Shown: positions 23,455-34,190 of the stretch, piece by piece | Position numbering within the stretch: position 1 is the stretch's first letter | How the letters are laid out: every line of letters starts with the position of its first letter | Source: Serinus canaria | Lineage: Eukaryota > Chordata > Aves > Passeriformes > Fringillidae | DNA: 64,000 nt | Assembly: GCF_022539315.1 (NCBI RefSeq) | Contig: NC_066329.1 | Location: 8,965,072-9,029,071, forward strand | Reading direction: 5' to 3' | Position numbers and translations under genes: made by a program | The notes under the pieces: generated by a model | Told to the model about the DNA's origin: nothing | Seen by the model: only the letters and a program-made list of their open reading frames with translations | Database searches by the model: none

Positions 23455-23705
23455 GCTAATGTAACTTCCTTGGCCATAATTCTTTCTCCTCCATTATTTC
23501 ATTGGCTCTAAGTGTTCCTGCTTCACATAACCCTGCAAAATCAACAGTTGAATTTAATATGACTGAGTAATTCATATGGCACAGGTACCGACAGTGGTAA
23601 TTCAGCCTCTAAATTATGATCATAAATTTCCGTGGCATGGCACTGCTGAGGGGGGTGATGATTTTATTGGGCAGAGCAGAGTCACTCAACTAATTAAACA
23701 GGGAA
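23455..23705. promoter_or_regulatory. Candidate conserved non-coding element
   Basis: AT-rich complex sequence with many TAAT-type words (GTAATTCA, GGTAATTC, CTAATTAAAC) and a perfect 12-bp palindrome TTATGATCATAA at 23614-23625. Such TAAT clusters are typical of homeodomain-bound developmental enhancers. No open frame suggests an exon. Conservation was not tested. Confidence 0.35.
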
Positions 23706-26700
23706 GGAGCCTTTGGCTGCTGGAGGAGCAGCACAGCCTGCACAGTGAGCGTGGGGCTGGCTTGCAGCAGGGCAGGGTGTGCCATGACTGTGCCAGCCTG
23801 CTCAGACCTCCAGTCCTGCACTCTCTGTGCTCCTCTGCAGAGGTGACAGTGGTGGCTCTGTGGGCTCTGTGCCTGGGCCAGAGAGAGCAGCTGGCCAGCC
23901 TCAGGGGAGGGCAGGGGAGCTGAGGGCAGGTGTGCCTCCTGCTTTATCTGCTGTGATGCCCATTAGCTCTGGAGCCAGTCTCCAGTACTCCTGTTTACTG
24001 GGCTGACTGGGAAAGAGGAGATCTGAATTTCTCTCTCAGAGGAGTCAGGTCTCTTACTGCTCCTAAGGAGTGTAATAAAAAGGTCTTTAAAAAGCTTATA
24101 ATTTGAAATTGAGACTAAAACCTACCAATTGCCTCCTGTTTCTGTACTGGGAAAGGTCAGCTTGAGCCATTGTATTGTCTGCTGAGCTCAGCTGTGGCCT
24201 TGTGTAGATAAAGAAATAGTGGAAGCAGTGGGCATCCCAAGCTCTCAGCATGGGTCTAGGTCATGTGTCTTAGTGGCTGGCATGGGAAATTAAATGGTAG
24301 GGAGTGCAGAAGCAGTGCAGGCTGCATGCATGGGAGACAGATATCTGGCTTCTTGGAGGTGCTGATGGCACTCACACTCGTGGAGACCCTGGTCCTCCTC
24401 ATCCAGAGCTGCCACTGCTGTGATGCAGCTGGCTAACCCTGCCATGGGCACTGCCAGGGGTTAGAGCTGAGGGGTCTGTGTGTGACCCAAGCAGTGGGAA
24501 ATGCTGGGGTGCCCTGAGCACAGGCTTTTGGGGTCCGCAGGAGCCACCAGGCAAGCAGGAGCTCCAGGGCACAGTGTGGGCTGTGCTGTCCCCTGCTCAG
24601 CCCCAGCTGTGTGACAGAGTTTGGCTAGCTTGTGCTGTGTGCAGAGGCCCCTGCTTTCTGGCCATGGCACCAGTGCTGGTGCAGCTGCTCTTCACCAGCC
24701 ACCACACCAGGGTCCCCTCCTTGCCTGAGAAGTACAGGTAGGCTCTAAGTTACTGAACCGTGGGAGGGGTTTATGAGCCAGACATGCAAGAATGGTCCAA
24801 AGTTAGAGAAAATGTATTTATTACAACACTTTTCATGGGCAAGTTATCATTTTGTCAAACTTTATTAGAGAAAGTAATTAATGGGCTGTAAAAGGTGCTA
24901 GTGCGTAGCCAGTAAAAGAGCTAGTCCTGTGCAAATTGGCAGTTCATAGATTGATGGTTCCTTCTTTCCCCATTTATTAATATGGAGAATGCACATGAAG
25001 TGTGTTATATGTGTGGGCTGGTGAGCTCTGTATCTGTACATTGGGACTGTGCTCCTGGGGCCTGGCCACGGCTGCTGGGGTGCAACAGCTCCCAAATCGC
25101 TGCTCCCCTCCAGGTTCAGGTGGCTCTGCATGGTGAGCAGCACCAGGGATAAGGAAGATTAGGCACAATGTGCCTGCTGTGGGGGGGCTGTGGCCCCTGC
25201 CCTGCAGTGAGGGCCCGTGTGGCATGGCCCAGACACTTGGGCAGCAGCCTCTGTGCTCGGGCAGGGTCTGGCCTGGGGGATGCAGTCAGGCTGCAGAGCT
25301 GCCCCAGGGGTGAGCCAGGGTGGTCTCAGTGCCAGCCCTTCCCGAGGCTGCAGTGCCTGTGGCACAGGGCTGGGGAGGTGGTTTTTATTCTCTGCTCCTG
25401 GCTGAACTGGAGCCCCTGCCTGGCCTTTCAGCTGGGGCACCTCTGTCCCTGCTGTCCCAAAGGTCCCTTTCTCCTTGGCCTGATCTGCTCTGATCCCAGC
25501 TCTGTGTGTGGTGTCTTGTTTTCTCCTGGGGATTACGTTAATGCCATCGATTGGTTTGTTTTAAATAGCGTTGCCTGCTAGGTCATTATTACTAGATGCT
25601 GATGCATAATTTATTGATAGAAATATTGGCTGCCTGGTAGAGGGGCATTGGCTTCCACCTGTTAACCCTTCACCTGCCCACATGATCTCTCATTGCTTCT
25701 GTGGACTCATGCAGCTTTTTCCAGGCTGTTGAGAGTAATTTTATTTTCCAGAAGCTTCCTTCTCCCCTTTGGAAAGGGAAACAAGCAGGTTCTGCTGTTG
25801 GCTGCCTTACAGCCAGGGAGAAAACAGTGTGGATAAGTGGCTGGGCTGACAGCAGAGCATGTGTTGGTGGCAGCTGGCACTGGTTTGTACTGGTCTTGCA
25901 CCATGCCATTGCAGGCTGCTCCCTGTGCCTCTGCTGCCTTGGTTGAGGGCACTTGTGGGTTTGCCTGCAGAGACAGGCTGGGAAAAGTGCCTTGGAGTTG
26001 TGAGCCTTGGCTGGAAGCAAGTGGGATGGTGCTGCTCTCCTCCAGGGAGGGGGCTCAGCTGCTCCTGCTGCTGGGGGTTGCTGCCAGCCCATATGCAGTG
26101 GGGCTGAAGCTCTGTCTCCAGCCTGGAGCTGGCAGTTTGGAGGAAACCCATTGGCACAGGTCAGGCTGCTGGCAGAGCAGAGTGCTGTGTTAGGGAGCTG
26201 TTGGCCAGGCCTGGGGAGTGCCTGATGTTTAAAAGATCAGAAACATGAAACCAGAACTAGCCAGTGAAAACAAGGGATTTTTGCTCAGGCTCCACAATTG
26301 CTGCCTGCTGCTCTGCTTCTGCTATTATAGCACTTCCTACAGTGCCAGGAGCTAATCCAGGCTTCCCTCTGTGCTGGGCTCTCAGCTGCATGGAGCTGCT
26401 GAGCCTGCAGCCAGCGTGTCACTTGCTGGCTGGGCCTTTGCCCTGAGGGCCCAGGACAGACTGCTGGGTCACCTTGGTGGACAGACAGACACCAGGCAGT
26501 GCCTCCATCACCACCCTGCACCGGTGAGGAGAGCCCTGCCCTGAGCATGGCACAGCTCAGGGCCAGGCTGCCGCCTGTGCCATCACAACCCTGGTCCCAG
26601 TGGCTCTGCAGTCATGGGCCTCTGGATGTGGCCTGTGACAGCCAGAGTGCTTGGGATCTGCCTGAGTTCCTCAGCAGTTTACTGTGGGGCAGCATGTGCC

Positions 26701-26948
26701 TGAAACCTCATGGGGACTTGGTGTCTCCTGCCAACAGCTCACAGCCCCACAGCCTCTCTGAGTTATGCCTTGGCTTTCAAATCAGACAAGCTGAATCTAT
26801 GGAGTTACTTTATACGAGTTATTATTATAGGATCAAGATTTTTTATTTCCTAAAAGCCTTTTTTTCCAGAGGCACAGGAGTGTGTGCACTCTTGCCCTCT
26901 GCCTATACCAAGGAACACCTACCAAACACCCCTAAGAGAAGGGACATG

Positions 26949-27055
26949 CAGAATCAATTCAGCTGGAAAAGACCTGAGATCATTGAACTCAATCTTGACA
27001 ACTAGACCATGGCTCCCATTGCCACATTCAGCCATTTCATTAACATACCTGGAGT
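26949..27055 (-). mobile_element. Degenerate CR1 LINE 3'-end fragment
   Basis: The order of words AGAATCAATTCAGCTGGAAAAG, ACCTGAGATCATTGAACTC, CTAGACCATGGCTCCC and CATACCTGGAG follows, in the reverse-complement sense, the conserved 3' untranslated end of CR1 elements. In those, AGAATCA..TGGAAAAGACCT, AGATCAT..GTCCAAC, CTAAACCATG and ATACCTCCAG occur in the same order. About 105 bp remain, without the terminal short repeats or any reverse transcriptase. Divergence is high, so it is an old, dead copy. It is the main clue that the genome is avian or from a related reptile. Confidence 0.65.
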
Positions 27056-28425
27056 TTGAACCCCTTCAAAACAGGGAGTGAGTGCCCTGGCTGCTCCTGT
27101 GTTCTTGGGTGAAACATGAGTGTCCTCACCTCTCTTGGGTAATGGGAGTCCCACATGGTGAGTGTCCCTCAGAAACAGAGCTGTGTAGAAGAGATTTCCT
27201 GAGCCCTACAAGCACAGGTTATGGGGTGCTGGGCTGTTGACTCCTGTTTCTTGCTGCTGCATTGTCACTGAAACTGGCAATCCCAAATGCTTTCCTGCGC
27301 TACCTCTGATGTGGTTAAAGCCCTGGAGCAGATGCCCCTGTCCTGACAGGAGCCAGGAAATGTTGTACAGCCTGGTGATTCCTGCTCTGATCTGTGGAGA
27401 TGAGGACATGAGTGGCCACTTTCTCTGCAGGCCACGGTCAAGTCTTTCATCCTGGTTTTGTTTGCAGTGCTGACATTCACACAGATTCCAATTTCTGCTG
27501 CCAGCGTGGCAAAAGTCTTGCAGGCACCTCTCCAAGCACGTCCTTGGTCTTGCCTCATCTTGTGTGGATCAATAGGCTGCTCGGGGTGTGCTGCTCACTG
27601 TAGCCTTGCTGCTGTCACTGGGGACCCACCCATGCCCACCCTCTGCAGTGGAAGGAAGGCAACCAGATGTTCCTCATGGGCTCAGGAGACAGGAACATGG
27701 AAACAAAGCTTGGCCATTGTTCACGTCTCGTACTGCTGGTGTGCTCTGCTGGGCCAAGGAATGCTGCTGAAGCACAGCATGATGAAGGGCCTTGCAGCAC
27801 TATTGTGCTGGGACTTCACTAACCAGGCCCAGAGAAATCCTGCTGTGGGCTCAGCAGGGAATGGGTGGACATCTTCCACGCTAGACGTTAGCTTTTGACT
27901 GGGATGTGCATGTTAATGAGATGCAAGGGTATCAAAGCCCTGGTCTGAATGTTTTCTGAGTTTTTTCTGAAGACCCTTAGCGCCCTGTGCCAAGAAAAAG
28001 CTCTAAGGAAGGCTGTATTTGTGTCTGGTGCTCCCAGCCAGAGGAACGGAAGGAGGATATGAAAATGAGTAATTATCTTTAAAAGTTATCCAGATGCACT
28101 TGCTGACCTTTCTTTTGTGCACCCTGAACTGGCTTCCATCTTCCTTGCTGTAGTTTCTCAAAATCTCAGAGAAAAGGAATTTCCAAAGGATGAGGGGAGG
28201 AGAAAGCAGTGAAGTCAGATGTTAATTTCACAACATGTGAAATGTCTTGTTTAACTGACAGAGCAGCCTGTTTCTCTTGGTGTTTTTGCCCATGGTGATG
28301 GAGCTTTGCAGGGCAGCAATGGGGACCAGCTACTGGGGCAGAGATGGGCATTACCCTGCCACTGTTCCTGGATGCAGCATGCTGAGATCCTGGCTCCACT
28401 GTCTGTTTATGAAAGAAAAAAAGTT

Positions 28426-28443
28426 TGCCTTTTTTTTTTTTTC
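28426..28443. repeat. Oligo-T tract
   Basis: A T run of about 15 bases. It is preceded by an A-rich word (AAAGAAAAAAAG), giving a weak A/T inverted pair. Nothing else is seen. Confidence 0.6.
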
Positions 28444-29569
28444 CCAAATTGTTCCTGTTCCCCAGGAAAGTGGATTTTAAGCCCTACCCAAGTTTTTAAT
28501 GAGTAGGTTTGTTAGTGCTGGTTCAGACTGCTGTCCCTCCCCCTGCAGAGGGGAGCAGTGCTGGCCTGGAGCTGTGTTCTGGGGTGGGAGCAGTGCTACT
28601 GGTGGGATGACCCATCCTCCCTGGAGCTGAGGGAAGGCACAGAAGCAGGGGCAGCCCTGCACAGCTCCTGCAGGCACCTGGCAGGCTTCAGTGTCTGGGC
28701 TGGGGGCACTTGTTCAGAGAGAGCAGCAGGACTCTGTGCTGCTGCAGAGGACTGTTCTAGGCTGGGGGTTGCTGCAAATGACTGCCCCACCCTCTGTGTC
28801 TGTGAGTGGCTTTCTTCAGAGATGGCACTTGAGGGAGTGAACTTTTTGTCTGTCCCCACTTCAACCTCCAGCCAGCTTTCCAGCTCCGTGTCAGGCACGG
28901 GACTCCTTTAGCACACAGTGTTCATTTGCAGAGAAGCCTCTGGCAGCTGTTTTCCTTGGATGCATTCCCTAGATCAAGAGTCAGCACATGTTCACTACAA
29001 GACCTATTTGGTAAATGGGCTGAGAACAGAGATAATCTTAGACTAGTTTGGTTTGCTGAGGAGCACTGACACAGCTCAGTTTGTGCTTGAATGCTAATTT
29101 AGAGCTGAAGTCTGTGCTGGGTTCAGCCGTGCAGCTCCTGATCTCATCATTGTCACATGAACATGTGCACATATCTGGTAGATTGCCTGTTGTCTGTGTG
29201 AGGATGTTGTACCATGGATAGGGAGGAGAAATGGAAGATATTCAGTCATTCATAAAAATGAATAAGTGAATCTTTGTTTAATGTGAACTCCAAGATCATT
29301 TTACCTACATCTTGCTTATTTGTCCTAGAGAGACCTTTGTGCCCATCTCCCCTGGGGGATCTTGCCCTTTTCCCAAAGCCTGTTTTTATGAAGAGCTTTG
29401 GATCTTCTGAATGCATTCACTGTGTAAAAGGTGCTGGAGAGCCAGTTTATCCCCTCTCCTGTCCAGGTGTCCCCTTTACCCAAAGCCTGGCCATTCCATA
29501 TCTGGAATATTGCAGCTGAGCTGCTTTGGATGTTTTCACCAGCAGCTGTTTAAATCACTATCAACAGAA

Positions 29570-29720
29570 TTCTGCTTTGCCTTACTCAATAGATCACATT
29601 AGGCGATTTAACCTGATATTTTGGGTTTAGCAGGCAGATTAGTGGCTGTTAAAATGCAAAGTCATATGCCATTGATAATCTATCACCAGCAGTGGATCCC
29701 GGGTAATTGTCACTTAGTCA
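29570..29720. other. Possible conserved non-coding element
   Basis: AT-rich complex sequence (GATCACATTAGGCGATTTAA, TTGATAATCTATCACC) between two spacer blocks. No exon signal is present. The call rests on composition. Confidence 0.25.
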
Positions 29721-32700
29721 ACAGAACAAGTCAGGTGCAGCACAGGGGTGCTGGAACACATGGACACAATCCTGCTCCTTTCCAGAGCTTTCAGAGGGCA
29801 CTGTTTGATGTGTTTCTGACTGTGATAGAGGCAGTGGTGGTGTTACCCAAACTGAGCCCTGCCTGGCCTTTTTGGGACCTGGCCCTTGGTGTGAAGCAGT
29901 GTAGTGACACTGCCCCAAAGGCCCTTCTCTTACTTATGTTTCTCAGATATAAATTCATTTTTCAGAGCACTGCAGCTGCCAATTAAATCAATTAAGGCAA
30001 ATCCCCTGTATCTGAAGGAAGAGCTGAGTGTGAAGTGGAGGAGAAGGGACGTTCTGTGCAGGATATTGACCCCCAAGCCCAGGTCTTGTTCTGGCAGGGG
30101 TGGTCAGGCTGGTGATGCCACAGAGCACCCCCCAAGCCTTTGGCCTCTGGAAAGAGCTGCACGTTGCCAGGCACCATTCTAAAGCTCCATGCAGGAGTCA
30201 CTCAGGGAAAATCCAGCTCGAGAAGGCTTAAAAACGGACAAGGATGTGTGCCTAAACACCTACACAGTGCTTTGTGCCTTCACCAGCTCTGATAGCAGGG
30301 GATTGGGCATCCCATCTAGCCCTGTGCTGTCTGGGATTTGTGGGTGCTAATAGCAGCAATCCAGTGCTCCTGTGCTAGCAGAGATACAGCATGAAGGCAT
30401 GTTGTCCTTGCCATGTGCTACTCATAGGGAAGAATAATCCATAAATCAAGATATTACAAGGCTATTTAGTGATTCTTCTACAGTTATACATGTGTCAACA
30501 ACAAATAAAAGAAGCATTTGATGGCGTTAGTCCATGTGCCAGGAAATCCTCCTGGTTCCTTTTCTTACCTAAGGAAGGGGGGGACCTAAGGCTATTTGGC
30601 TGAGCAGGCTGTGCTGCGATGCTCCTGCACAGGCAGCGTGTTCTTCCTAAGCTCTGCCAAGAATTTGCTTGTCACAGAGATGTGTAATGTGATTGCAGTG
30701 GAAAATACATGCAAATGTTTACCCGCCTCTTTTTTTTTTTTTTTTTCTAGAGGGGAAGAGATCTTGATTAAACAGTAATTAAGAGTGTTTTGGACAACGT
30801 GAGGCAGTCTCTCTCCCAGGTGCTTAATAAGTGCCAAGACTGTTGAGTGAAGTGTTTATTTAGCATAGTAATAGGAGGCGGGTTTTGCCAGGCTCACCAG
30901 AACTCAGGCTATTGTATGGGCGATCTTGGGTCCCGTGGAAGGCAATGCACAGGCAGAAATCCTCCTCTGCCTGCTGCCCATCCCCATGGCTGCTTCCCCT
31001 CGGTGTGGGGGGCAAAGCTTTCCCTCCCCACAGAGGTCTCAAGATGAGCCCAGAGCTGGCAGGAGCTGGGCTGTGTCCCGGAGGTGATGAGTCTGTCCCT
31101 TGGCACCATTGTGGGTGGGAGACATACAGGGAGCTGCCTGTAGTGGGCTTCCCTAAATCGTGTCCAGCTCTGCATGGAGCAGCCTCTTCCTTGCCCACTG
31201 CTTCTCCCCCAGACTTTTCCCTCTGCCATGAGCTTCATGGGTCACCTCTGTCCCTGCCACACTGCAATAGATGCTGCTAGAACTGATGTTAGGCAGAGGT
31301 TTCCTGCAGCATTGGGGTTAAAGGGTGGAAGAAGCATCCTGCCTTGTATTGCTGGTATTTTTTTCAAAGATGCTGTTTGCATTGATAGATTTTTGGATGA
31401 TGCTCTAGAAAAAAAAAAAAGGAAAAAAAATCAATGTCCCAGTGATTGTACCAGGAAGGGCAGTCGATTGGTGAAAAAGCTGCAGCAGGCATATTGGGAA
31501 ATGGATTTTTCTGCCCTCCAGACATTAACTTGGAATTCTTTGAAATGAGGAGAAAACAGTGTGTGTCAGAAATGAAAAATTAAGGAGGTTAATGTGATGC
31601 CTTTTCCACTTTTAATTTCTTTGAGAGTCCTTGCTGGAGCTGTGCTCTGCCTTGCCCGTGGCAGGACCACTGGGCACTTCCTTCCCTGCCAGTGCAGGCT
31701 GGCAATGGGGCCAGCAGGGCTGCTGCCCTCCTGGGTGTGCAAGGCCATTGTTGCTGGGTGTGTAAGAGCAGACAGGGGACACGTCATGGCTAAGTGCACT
31801 CCGAGTGTTGCAATAACTGGATCTCCGTGGAGATCAGCCGTGGGACTGGAGCCATTTGCTCCACAGAGTTAGTGAGCAATAAACTGGGGTCTCTCTAAGG
31901 GGAAGGGCAGTGAAGTGTTTCCTGTGCCCGAGATGCTGCCAGTTTTCCCCTAAGGGCACATGTGTGTGCACATGTGCTCCCTGGTACCTTCTCCTGTGCT
32001 GGCAGCTCTGTTGCTCATGGCACAGCCCAGTGCAGGCCAGAGCTCCTGTCAGGGCTCTCGGAGGGGAAAGCTGAGCAGGAGATTTCATGCCGGGTTTTTT
32101 TTCCCCCTGCTTTGGGTAATTGTCTGTGCTTCAGCCTTTCTAAACAAAATGCCTCTTTCTTCCCTCTAGGGACCACTTTCCCAGTCCCTTGGGTGGTCTT
32201 TTTATGCGGGTTTTTATCCACTCTGTGGTAGGCTATAGGCAGCTCTCCAGAGAGCCGGAAAAGCCTCCGCTCGCCTTACTCTATTGCAGAGGAGAAAAAT
32301 GAACTCCCAGGGACTCAGTTTGGGAAATTAAAAAGCAAGAAGAACATTAAAAAAGGACATAAATTACAGGAGGTTTTCTTTCCCCCTGAGCTGCAGGAAG
32401 GCTGATTTTCCTGTGTCCCCAGGGCTGGCTGGTGTGAGCCCCCCTCTCCCTGCACTGCAGCAGCATGGCCAGGCCAGGGGATGCAGGCATGCTCTCATTG
32501 CAGAACGAGTGCATGCAGCTTGCTCTGCCTCCATGCAGGGCACTTCCCACTTCCCAGGCCAGCATGCTGGAATTTTCCTTGGGATTGTGGCTAGTGTCAC
32601 AAAGCAATGGGATCTATTGTTTTTCTCCTCACGAAATGTGTGAAGGGACAGCGGTGTTTGATGGCTGTGCATGACCAAAGCACATAGAGGACCAGAAAAA

Positions 32701-33540
32701 GTTACACTGTGGAGAAGCTGCAGTTGGTCTTTGCAAGCACATTTTGGATATAGCAAGTGATGTCCTAGTCAAGCCCTGTCTTGCAAAAAAGGCAGAATAA
32801 ACCTCTAAAGAGGCTTAAAGGGGGAGAAAGTGGCATGAAAGAACTTCTGTGTGAGGCAGGCTAGAAGAGCAGGCTGTCCCTGTGGGAAAGGAGTGTTGAG
32901 TTGGTCCCTGGGGGTGCTGGCCAGCCATGTGCAGTCATGTGTGGAAGGCAAAGGTTCGTTAGAAAACAATTAATTGCTTTCTTCTAGGGCAAGAGCTGGG
33001 GGTACGTAATGAAGTTAGCCAGCAGTTTTGAAGCTGGATACCTTTTATATCATGGTGTTCAGATATGTCCCTGTAGTTAATGGCTATGGGCTTTAGCAAG
33101 AAAGCAATTAATTTTTTTCTGTTGTAGAAGCCAAGACAAAAATGAATTCAAAAGGGGCACAGGTGAATTCAGGGGACAAAAGTCTGTTTGGTCATTGGGA
33201 ATTAAGGTTTCATACATAGTTTGGTTCAGGCAATCCCTAAATAGGTAATCGTGAGGATGGAGGGTGTTTTCCTGTCCTAGGGATGGGAGTGATCTCCAGT
33301 TTCTTGTATTTTTCCCTAAACATTGGGATGGCTGAGGCCAACCCTGGCTGAACAATCATCCCTTGCCCACGGGAAGAAGCTCCAGCATGGGAGTGGAGCC
33401 ATGCTGGGGACCATGGCCTGCTCCTGCTGGGAACAGCTGGAGGTTGGCAAGGACACACTACAAGAGTGGATCTTTCCTCTCTTCACCCGAGCTGGCTGAG
33501 CCATGTGGGTGTAGTCCAGGGCAGGATTTGGCACATTAAG
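29721..33540. other. Non-coding spacer
   Basis: No coding gene is supported. A T tract at about 30731-30748 ends in CTAG and resembles a splice acceptor, but the 49 bases after it give no convincing exon. An A-rich tract lies at 31410-31430. The open frames in both strands are short and featureless. Confidence 0.45.
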
Positions 33541-34113
33541 TTTATATGATGGCTCTAATGAAGAGCAGGCGTGTGTTTCCTCACCTCCACTGTCATTATT
33601 TATTGTGTAACTGGAAGGCAGATACAGTGGCTACTGCACTTGTTTCCATCTGCATGAAGGTTTATCATTCGGTTCATTTCTCTGTTGTAGCTTTGCGGAA
33701 GTGAAGGAGAAAATCACCAAAGTTACCCGTGAGGTAGCGGGGAGCAGCCAAGGACATATGGGTATGTAAGGGAAGCAGATGGCCTATCTGACTAAACCAC
33801 ATCATATAAGTTTATGAGTCAGGCAGGTGCTCTTTCCTGCTGTTTTATAGTGATGTCTTAAGGATTTCCCTTTTGATATACGAGGGCAAATCGTCAGCCG
33901 AGCCCTTCTCTATCAGAGGCTAATCCAAAAGTAAATCACTCTAAAGCAGCAGGAGAGAGGTCTTGCAAGGCACCCACTATAGAGATATTCTTTTGTTATA
34001 AATCATCAGTCGTGTTCTTAAGGGATTATGCTGGAAAAAGCAAACAATATAAAAAGGTCAAATACAAATAGTAAAAATGAAATAGTTTGTTGCCTTATTC
34101 TGTCTGCTCGCAG
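33541..34113. promoter_or_regulatory. Candidate conserved non-coding cluster
   Basis: The longest continuous stretch of complex, non-repetitive, AT-rich sequence in the window. It lacks the CTG/CCC bias of its surroundings and includes TTATAAATCATCAGTCGTG and AAAGTAAATCACTC. An exon-like piece (33691-33761) sits inside it. It could be an enhancer cluster or intronic sequence around a real exon. Confidence 0.35.
33691..33761 (+). other. Candidate 71-bp exon (unconfirmed)
   Basis: It is preceded by CATTTCTCTGTTGTAG and followed by GTATGTAAG, both close to consensus splice sites. One frame is open across all 71 bases; the other two each have a stop. The open frame reads FAEVKEKITKVTREVAGS followed by SQGHM, hydrophilic and Lys/Glu-rich, with one base left over at each end. 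I do not recognise the peptide. It may be a coding exon of an unannotated gene, a non-coding RNA exon, or chance inside a conserved element. Confidence 0.25.
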
Positions 34114-34190
34114 AGGAGATACTACTTGGCCAGGAGAAGAGATGGCTCTTCAATCCCAGTGGAGTGTGGCTGGGGCTGGAAAATAGATAG
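34114..34190 (+). other. Candidate terminal exon compatible with 33691-33761 (weak)
   Basis: An acceptor-like stretch CCTTATTCTGTCTGCTCGCAG ends at 34113. If joined to the piece ending at 33761, the split codon resolves to Glu. The frame then continues EILLGQEKRWLFNPSGVW for about 24 residues to a TAG at 34188-34190. The phase match is the only link between the two pieces and has a one-in-three chance of arising at random. No polyadenylation signal follows closely. Confidence 0.12.

Larger units (their letters stand above)
23706..29569. other. Non-coding spacer with small AT-rich islands
   Basis: No coding gene is supported. Small complex AT-rich islands at 24765-24925 (TATTTATTACAACAC, AGTAATTAATGGGC) and 25540-25635 (ATCGATTGG, GCATAATTTATTGATAG) look like short conserved non-coding elements. 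A degenerate CR1 fragment lies at 26949-27055. The rest is CTG/CAG-rich sequence with chance open frames. Confidence 0.45.
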
